64,000 nt of DNA, taken from contig JAMAHW010000011.1 in NCBI GenBank assembly GCA_023627715.1, forward strand, positions 1-64,000. The letters run 5' to 3'. The DNA is from Periconia sp. R9002. Lineage: Eukaryota; Ascomycota; Dothideomycetes; Pleosporales; Periconiaceae. Shown here piece after piece: positions 58,901 to 64,000 of this stretch (the first letter of the stretch is position 1; every line of letters starts with the position of its first letter). The notes under the pieces are model-generated. The model searched no databases. It worked only from the letters and a program-made list of their open reading frames with translations, and was not told where the DNA came from. Position numbers and translations under genes: made by a program.

Positions 58901-59882
58901 GCTTTTGATAAGCCACGTGACCTGCAACTGCAATGCAGAGTAAAGCGAGTGCAAAGGAATAGATGATGATGACGGCAAATGACAAACAAGGAAGGAGGCC
59001 GACATAGCATTGCTTGGCTTCGGTAACCTCCGGGAGCTCAGCACAGGAGGAGCCACAATCCAGACACGCGCAACGGTATTTTTCATCTGTTGAATTGCAA
59101 GGATGGGCTTCTTTATCCATGGGCTCCATGGCGGGAAACTCGGACGCGTTCGGACGAGGAAAGTTCATCTGGAAAGGACTACCGAGGAACTTTTTGTCGC
59201 CCAAGAATTTGAGGAACTGAGTGTAGTTGGATGCGCCACCTCCGATGAAATCCATGGCCTTCCCGTTGGTTGCGCCAAACTTGACATCCTTACAGCTGTT
59301 GAAGAATTCGGCACCGTACTTGTTGGACACGAGATGGTCCAATTCGGTGACGAGGTATTTGTCTCCTTTGGGTTCGGTTTGGGTGACATTGATGAAGAGA
59401 GACTGATTAGGGGAGCAAGTGAATGTGCAGAAGAGATTGAAGAAGTTCTCCTTGCACGCCGGGCAGGCGTTGATGATGGGGGTGGCTCGGTCGAGGTTCG
59501 TCTTCAGTGCGTCAAGCTGTTCTTCCTTGCAGCACACGGGCGTGTCGGACCAGCTATCACCGCAGATGTCGACCAGCTTCTTTCTAACATCATCTTCGGG
59601 CTTCTCGGCCAGCCCGTTGTCGGGGCATGGCAGTTCGGAGCCAAAGAAACTTTGTTTCCCGCATTGCCCTCGTATCGCGCAACGGCCCTCCTCATGCTTC
59701 ACAGTCCAGTCAGGGCCAGCGGCGGCGACAGAAACGGCCGACATCAACAACAGACCGGCTGTTGCGTAGTTTCTCCTCCAGCCCATCCGGCTCCTTTCTC
59801 CCAAGTACCCTCCCGCCATGCTGGTGTTGCCTAGTCGCGCCACCGGGGCGCCGAACGAGTCGTCGGAATCGTAATCTGACAA
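55911..59882 (-). CDS. NCR1: Niemann-Pick type C1 sterol transporter (NCR1 orthologue)
   Basis: Exons 59882-56184 and 56123-55911 give 1,303 aa; the 60-nt intron (56124-56183) is a multiple of three, so the unspliced frame stays open. NPC1 moves sterols out of the lumen of the vacuole/lysosome. Visible parts are the N-terminal cysteine-rich sterol-binding domain with CPACKENFFNLFCTFTC; a span then a luminal domain; the sterol-sensing domain (AEVIPFLVLAVGVDNIFL); a second luminal cysteine-rich region (CPLGG, CHQE); and a C-terminal group of five spans with GVSLNAVSLVNLIICVGISVEF. The chosen start adds about 32 polar residues before the hydrophobic signal segment. An in-frame ATG at 59786 (MGWRRNYATAG) would place the signal peptide at the N-terminus and is the more likely start. 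Confidence 0.95.
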   Translation of the reverse strand: MSDYDSDDSFGAPVARLGNTSMAGGYLGERSRMGWRRNYATAGLLLMSAVSVAAAGPDWTVKHEEGRCAIRGQCGKQSFFGSELPCPDNGLAEKPEDDVRKKLVDICGDSWSDTPVCCKEEQLDALKTNLDRATPIINACPACKENFFNLFCTFTCSPNQSLFINVTQTEPKGDKYLVTELDHLVSNKYGAEFFNSCKDVKFGATNGKAMDFIGGGASNYTQFLKFLGDKKFLGSPFQMNFPRPNASEFPAMEPMDKEAHPCNSTDEKYRCACLDCGSSCAELPEVTEAKQCYVGLLPCLSFAVIIIYSFALALLCIAVAGHVAYQKHTSQKNERLRLLQDIEPSDDEDEGDIVHNVGMLDRPTRQYFVNTWCDRMFSRLGYVCARFPLITIATSFLVVVLLSLGWLRFQVETDPVRLWVSPDSAAALEKAYFDQNFGPFFRAEQAFLVNDTGGPVLSYDTLRWWFDVEGRIQRSKSYQGGYTLDKICFKPIGDACVVQSVTGYFGGDFEGVSPSYWQEDLAACVDNPSSCLPPFQQPLDPHLLFGGVNESVLDAQAIIATWVVTNYAEGTPELERAMDWEDSIKDLMIAVQGEARDRGLRLSFSTEVSLEQELNKSTNTDAKIVVVSYIIMFLYASLALGSTTLTVRSILHNPSNALVQSKFMLGISGILIVLMSVSASVGLFSAAGIKVTLIIAEVIPFLVLAVGVDNIFLIVHEFERVNISHPEGSIPERASRALGRMGPSILLSAATETTAFALGCAVGMPAVRNFAAYAAGAVFINAVLQVTMFIAVLALNQQRVESNRADCFPFFRVRRADESYLNGGMGHGAGEEGGLQKFIRKTYAPALLGKKAKVSILVVFFGIFTAALALFPKVQLGLDQRNAVPTGSYLIPYFNDLYDYFDAGPPVYFVTKELNVTQRTAQKEICGRFSTCHQESLANIIEAERKRPEVSFLAASAANWLDDFILWLNPENSKCCVGEDGKPCFEGRSPPWNMTLSGMPEGQEFISYLDRWIQAPTTEDCPLGGAAGYSNALVIDDEKLTIPASHFRTSHTPLHSQEDLIASYTAARRIAKEIEKDVEAEVFPYSKHYIFFDQYLSIVRLAGTLIGSALAATFVVTTILLGSFSTALVVTLVVAMTVSAIIGSMALLGVSLNAVSLVNLIICVGISVEFTAHIARAFTFPSRATMERAPRHKFKGLDARSWTAMVNVAGSVVSGITITKILGVGVLAWTRSKVRFYISLLLYHENTTNWCPQIFEIYYFRIWLALVVWASTHALILLPVLLSFFGGRGYVDPESEGGLEQDLRNRQYPALLGDDDDGWDSDD

Positions 59883-60326
59883 AGAGGTGTCTGGGCAAGC
59901 GAGAGGGAGGTATAGATGCGTAGTTGTACGATCGAGGGTTAAGAAGTACCTAGATGGTGAGCGTGGATGTGAATGCGGACATGTGTTGCGGGTGGAGGTG
60001 ATGGGATGAAGGATGAAGTCGAGCCGGAGCTGTTTGCTCGTGTCGTCATGTTGGTGGGCCTAAGCTTCAGACGCAGGCACCCAGACTTCCTTGCCGAGGT
60101 ACACTAATTACTCTGGTCACACGCGCTTACACTCAACCGCAGTGAATTCGATCAGCTTCACATTCCTTGCCAACCTGGGCCATTCCATTTGAAAATCTAT
60201 ATACTGCCATCTTTTTGCTCATTACTTCATCGTCATCGTCATAAGCGTTTCCGCCGGGTATTCAACGTGCCGTCCTGCCGTCCTACCAACTCCCCTGCAC
60301 CATGCAACTTCCGTATCACTGCAAAC
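59883..60326. other. NPC1 promoter and KAP123 3' flank
   Basis: A 440-bp spacer between two minus-strand genes, without a gene. Confidence 0.6.
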
Positions 60327-63300
60327 CTACTTTTGCAAATACTTGACCAGCTCCACAAGCTGCGACCTCGTCTCCTCTTCCAGCTGCTCCTCGGGCTCTC
60401 CCAACACCTTCTCGAAAATTGGCATGAGCGTAGGTGTGAGCTGCTGAATCGTAGGCTCGTTGGCTTGGTCTGGAAGGCGTTAGACTTATGCACGGATAGG
60501 ATGATTCTTGGGAATACTTACAGAGCTTGATAATCATGTTGAAGATGGGCTTGTTCTCCTCGTAATCTTCTCGGAGAGGCAGAAGCTGCACCAAGCGGGG
60601 CAGGACCTCACCAATGGGGAGCTTGTCACCGTGCTTGGAGATGAACCTGCTCACGCAACCAGCAGTGTTGTCCAACAATCGAGCCTGATCTTGGGCATCT
60701 AGCAATGGCTCCAACTTGCTGAAGATCGTGGGCAGCGACTTGAGAATCTCATCATCATTAGTAGTCATCTCGCAGAGCAATCCGATGCCATAGACGGCGT
60801 TGGACTTGGTCTCTGGGTCTTCATCCGACAAGCGGTGGACAAGCAGCTTCAGAAGGTTCGTGCTGTATGGTGTGCAAGACTGGCCCATGTTGCCAATGCA
60901 CTCGGCAATGGTGCCCACGGCAGCACTCCGTTCGACAGAGTCCTGACTGCTGGCATACTTGACGATAGGCTTCTCAAAGGCTTTCCAAAGTTCGCCAAAT
61001 GCAGGCCCGAGGGCAACAGCTAGCCCATTGACAACCTCCATGGCGGTTTCAATCACCAACCAGTCGTATTCGGAAGACTCGTCAAGGACATCGTCATCAT
61101 CTTCTTCGCCGAGATCTTGTTGGCAAGGGTGGTGCTTCGTGAGAACGGCCAAGAGTTGTTGGCAAATCTATAAATCCAATATTAGTCACTGTCTGAATGG
61201 TGGTATATGCACGAAAGACTTACTTCAGGCACCGCAGTGCCGTTTTCCTGCATAAGCATCGAGGGACCGCACAGACGAAGCGTAGCCGCAACGTCGCGGT
61301 TGATATCCGTGACTGTACCCCTGTTCCAAATATCAGTAAAAATATGACAAACATATATAATAACATGGCAAGAAAAATACGAGTCTCAGAAACAGAATCG
61401 CGTTCGCTTCAACCGCACTTTGTGCGTCAGAGTGAGCTGGGATTAACGAGTAAGGTTCATCTTTGGGCATGAGGAAAAAAAAAAAGGCAAAAAGTATCAA
61501 ACTCACCGATCCATCTCATCAGGCCAGATACTCATGGTGGCCTTCATGATAAGGTCGCCCAACTGAACGATTTGTTGAGGGGGCTGAACATGGGGTGGCA
61601 GGCCGGGTGTCCACTTATCCATGCCATCCTTCTCCGCCATCTGCCAAAGGGAGGCATAGGTGCGCCAGAGCGTTCCGAGAGCAGCTTTGCGAATACCTTC
61701 GTAGCTGTGGTCGACGAGCTCGAGAAGCTTTGTGACAGTGTTCTCAAGATAGGGTAGGTATTGCTCGCGCGTGTGGGTGATGATGTCGCCAAATACTTCA
61801 GCAGCAATTTCCTTTTCCATAGCGATAGCAGAGACGCCACCAATGTCATCCCATTCATCATCATCTACGGCGGCGTCATTGAGATCGCTACCGTCGTCAT
61901 CATCATCTGTGGCAGCGGCAACCTTGATCTTGCGACCCTCGATAACCACTTCAGTACCCACGAGGTCTTTTGCCTCCTCTCCGAGCTCGACGTTCAAGTT
62001 GGATTCCTCTTGGTCCAAGCACTCGTTCAAGCCCTTGACAGCACCGGCCAGATATTTCGAAAAGCCTTCCTCATACAACTTTGCCATGGTACTCCACAGG
62101 ATGTAACTGGTTTCACGCAGTCTGGGGTGGTCTAGGTGGAGAGCCTCTTCTGAAGCCTCCATCAATGGGAGAACGTAGGGCTCAAAAGGCTCCTTGCCAA
62201 CAGCAGAAGCCATCTTGCCCATGGAATCGCAAACAGTGCCGCGGAGATCCAAGTCGTCCTGGCTTTCCTTGATACGGATGTATTGAGAAAGAGAGTTCAT
62301 GGTCTGCGCAAAGTAGGGCAAGAATGCGCCCTCAGCAGCAGAAGCGATGGAGCCAACTGCGCTAATGGCTGCGCTCTTTGTCTTGAGGTCGTCGCTGTGG
62401 AAAAGATTGCTGAATCGAGGGACCAACTCAGGTACGTACTTGGCTGCCTCCTCAGCATCGAGACCTTCGATCAAGGAATCCACGGCGTTGCAAGTACCGC
62501 GCACAATCTGCAGAGTACGCTCATCACCAGAGTTGGAGCTCACAGCAAGGTCGAAGTTTTTGATCATGGCGGGAATGAGACGGCCATGCTCCTTGCCGAC
62601 ATCCTCGGCTAGATCATCAGCCAAACGGGCCACACCGTTCAATGCAGCACCGCGAACCTTGATATCCTGATCCTCAAGGAGATGCAAAACCATGGGCAAT
62701 ATCTCGTGAAGTTGGGTTGCGATGAAGTCGGGAGCGCCCTCTACGCACATGCCGAGAGCCAAAATACCAGCCTGGCGGTAGTCGGGGTCCTGAGAGTTGA
62801 AGTAGTTTCCGAGAGCCTTCAAAAGAGGGATGACGACTTGGCTTGGGGGCAGACTGGACGCAAGAATGTCGAGGAGGCCAAGGGCAGAGCGAGCGGGAGT
62901 GACATCTTCGTCGTCGCTGGTGATGTCGCCGAGCTCGGTAACGATCTGGAGAGCTTTGAGAGTGAGCTCCTCACCGATCCTCATACCCTGGATCTTCAGC
63001 TTCTTGAAGCGGACACACTGCATCAGGAAAGCAAGCGCCTGGGACCGGTAATCATCCTCAACTGATGAAGAGGAAGCCATCTCGAGCATGAACTTGACAA
63101 GGTCTCCGAAATGCTTTTGCAAGAGGGCGGATTCGCAGGCCAGAAGAGTTTGGAAGACTTCAAATGCTTGAAGGGCATGGTTCTCATCCCCTTGCTCCAC
63201 GGTGGTCTGCAGAACCTTGACCATGCCGGGAATAGCTTCCTGGAACATGGTAACCTCATTCGGGGTCTCGTCGGGCTCAAGAAGCATGGCAAGACGGCCG

Positions 63301-63910
63301 AGAGCAAGCATGGTGTTCACCCTCACTTCAGTGCTCTCAGCATCGTTGAGCGTAGAGCTGAAGAGCTTGTAGAGATCGGCCTTGTTGCCGGGAAACTCAT
63401 CACCGACAGTTTCCAAGGTGGTCCATATAATGAATGTGCCAACCTCCCTGTGACGTGCGTTGGCGCTGGTGGCTGCTTGCTGGAGAAAACTTAGCAGCTC
63501 GGCACCCTCTCCATCCGCAAAATCGTCAGACGCAAAGGCAGAGATGACGCGTGCTGCCGAGTGACGGACAAGCGGTGCCTCCTCTGTCAGCGAGAATTCG
63601 CAGACCTGCCTCCGAAGAGCGGATTTCTGGTCAGCGGGTAGCGCATTCCAGTGTTTAGGGACGAGCTTTCTGGCTTCGACAGCTGCCAGCTGGCGAAGTT
63701 CTTGCTTGGGGTGCTTGCAGACGATCTGGAGGAGAGCATTAAGCGAGCCAGGGGATTTGTAGTAGTTGTTGTTGAGCGTCGAGGTGGCAGACTTGACGCG
63801 TTCGGTATCAGCTAGAGAGCGTTAGTTGCTATTCGCGGTCGAGACACAAGAGAAAGCCACTTACGCTGCAAGAGAGCCTCGAGCAGCTCTACAAACTGCT
63901 GCTCATCCAT
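60327..63910 (-). CDS. KAP123: Karyopherin beta Kap123 / importin-4
   Basis: Exons 63910-63865, 63811-61507, 61320-61224, 61167-60522 and 60469-60327 keep frame to 1,078 aa, close to the 1,113 of yeast Kap123. It is a nuclear import receptor; the yeast protein carries ribosomal proteins and histones. The N-terminus (MDEQQFVELLEALLQPD, then LRQLAAVEARKLVPKHW) is the importin-beta N-terminal RanGTP-binding region. The rest is tandem HEAT repeats, such as DQDIKVRGAALNGVARLADDLAEDVGKEHG, with acidic inserts near the middle and at EEDDDDVLDESSE. The first exon is 46 nt and the third 97 nt, and all donors match GTRAGT. Confidence 0.95.
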
Positions 63911-64000
63911 GGCAAGTACTCTGTGGATTTGAAAAGAGAATACTGGCCTAAGACGATCAGTTGCTGCACGCAAAAGATCGGAGAAATGGTAGAGTGGTGA

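Noticed and set aside
59103..59834. 243-codon plus-strand open frame
   Set aside because: It is antisense to the NPC1 N-terminal domain, which has clear homology features on the minus strand.
1..64000. tRNA, rRNA and CRISPR search by eye
   Set aside because: No T-loop GGTTCGANNCC with matching acceptor stems, no rRNA segments, and no regularly spaced direct repeats were seen. The tandem tracts are simple microsatellites.

Overview
The window is nuclear DNA from a filamentous ascomycete (Pezizomycotina; a dothideomycete is my best guess). Genes carry short introns of about 46-130 nt with GTRNGT donors and CTAAC-like branch sites. Housekeeping genes are typical of ascomycetes: Kap123, NPC1, mitochondrial bL33, MsrB. 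Intergenic DNA is rich in CCTA/GGTA tandem tracts. I rebuilt 20 gene models by splicing, and nearly all close in frame. I saw no tRNA, rRNA, CRISPR or bacterial-type operon.

Layout. (1) 1-9 kb: three oxidoreductase-type genes on the + strand (cytochrome P450, extended SDR, NmrA-like reductase), then an F-box gene on -. (2) 9-13.6 kb: a decayed accessory island with two broken genes (one a BTB/POZ relic), a small cysteine-containing secreted protein, a 165-bp MITE with TA target duplication ending a short gene, and copies of dispersed repeats. (3) 13.9-22 kb, - strand: an MFS transporter, then the main discovery candidate, a gene of at least 1,576 codons. It joins an indoleamine-2,3-dioxygenase-like heme domain, a P450-reductase-like FAD/NADPH module without the FMN domain, a cytochrome b5 domain and a C-terminal extension of about 510 residues. 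(4) 23-25.5 kb: MsrB and a thioredoxin with a C-terminal membrane tail on +. (5) 25.5-40 kb: sparse, with a basic protein carrying a Cys/His cluster, a MYND-finger protein, bL33m and a two-RRM protein. (6) 40.8-51 kb: a Rieske protein, a GNAT acetyltransferase, an unknown membrane protein, an EamA transporter and a rhodopsin-like membrane protein with a GC-AG intron. (7) 53.8-64 kb, - strand: an RGG protein, NPC1 and Kap123.

How the parts fit. The right third is conserved core genome. The left 24 kb looks accessory and redox-themed. The fusion gene is notable because mammalian IDO1 is known to be kept reduced by cytochrome b5 and NADPH-P450 reductase. Here a dioxygenase-like domain, a flavin reductase and a b5 domain lie on one chain, suggesting a self-sufficient heme oxygenase that takes its electrons from NADPH. 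No substrate can be read from the sequence. The MFS transporter next to it, on the same strand, could move a substrate or product, but that is inference from position only.
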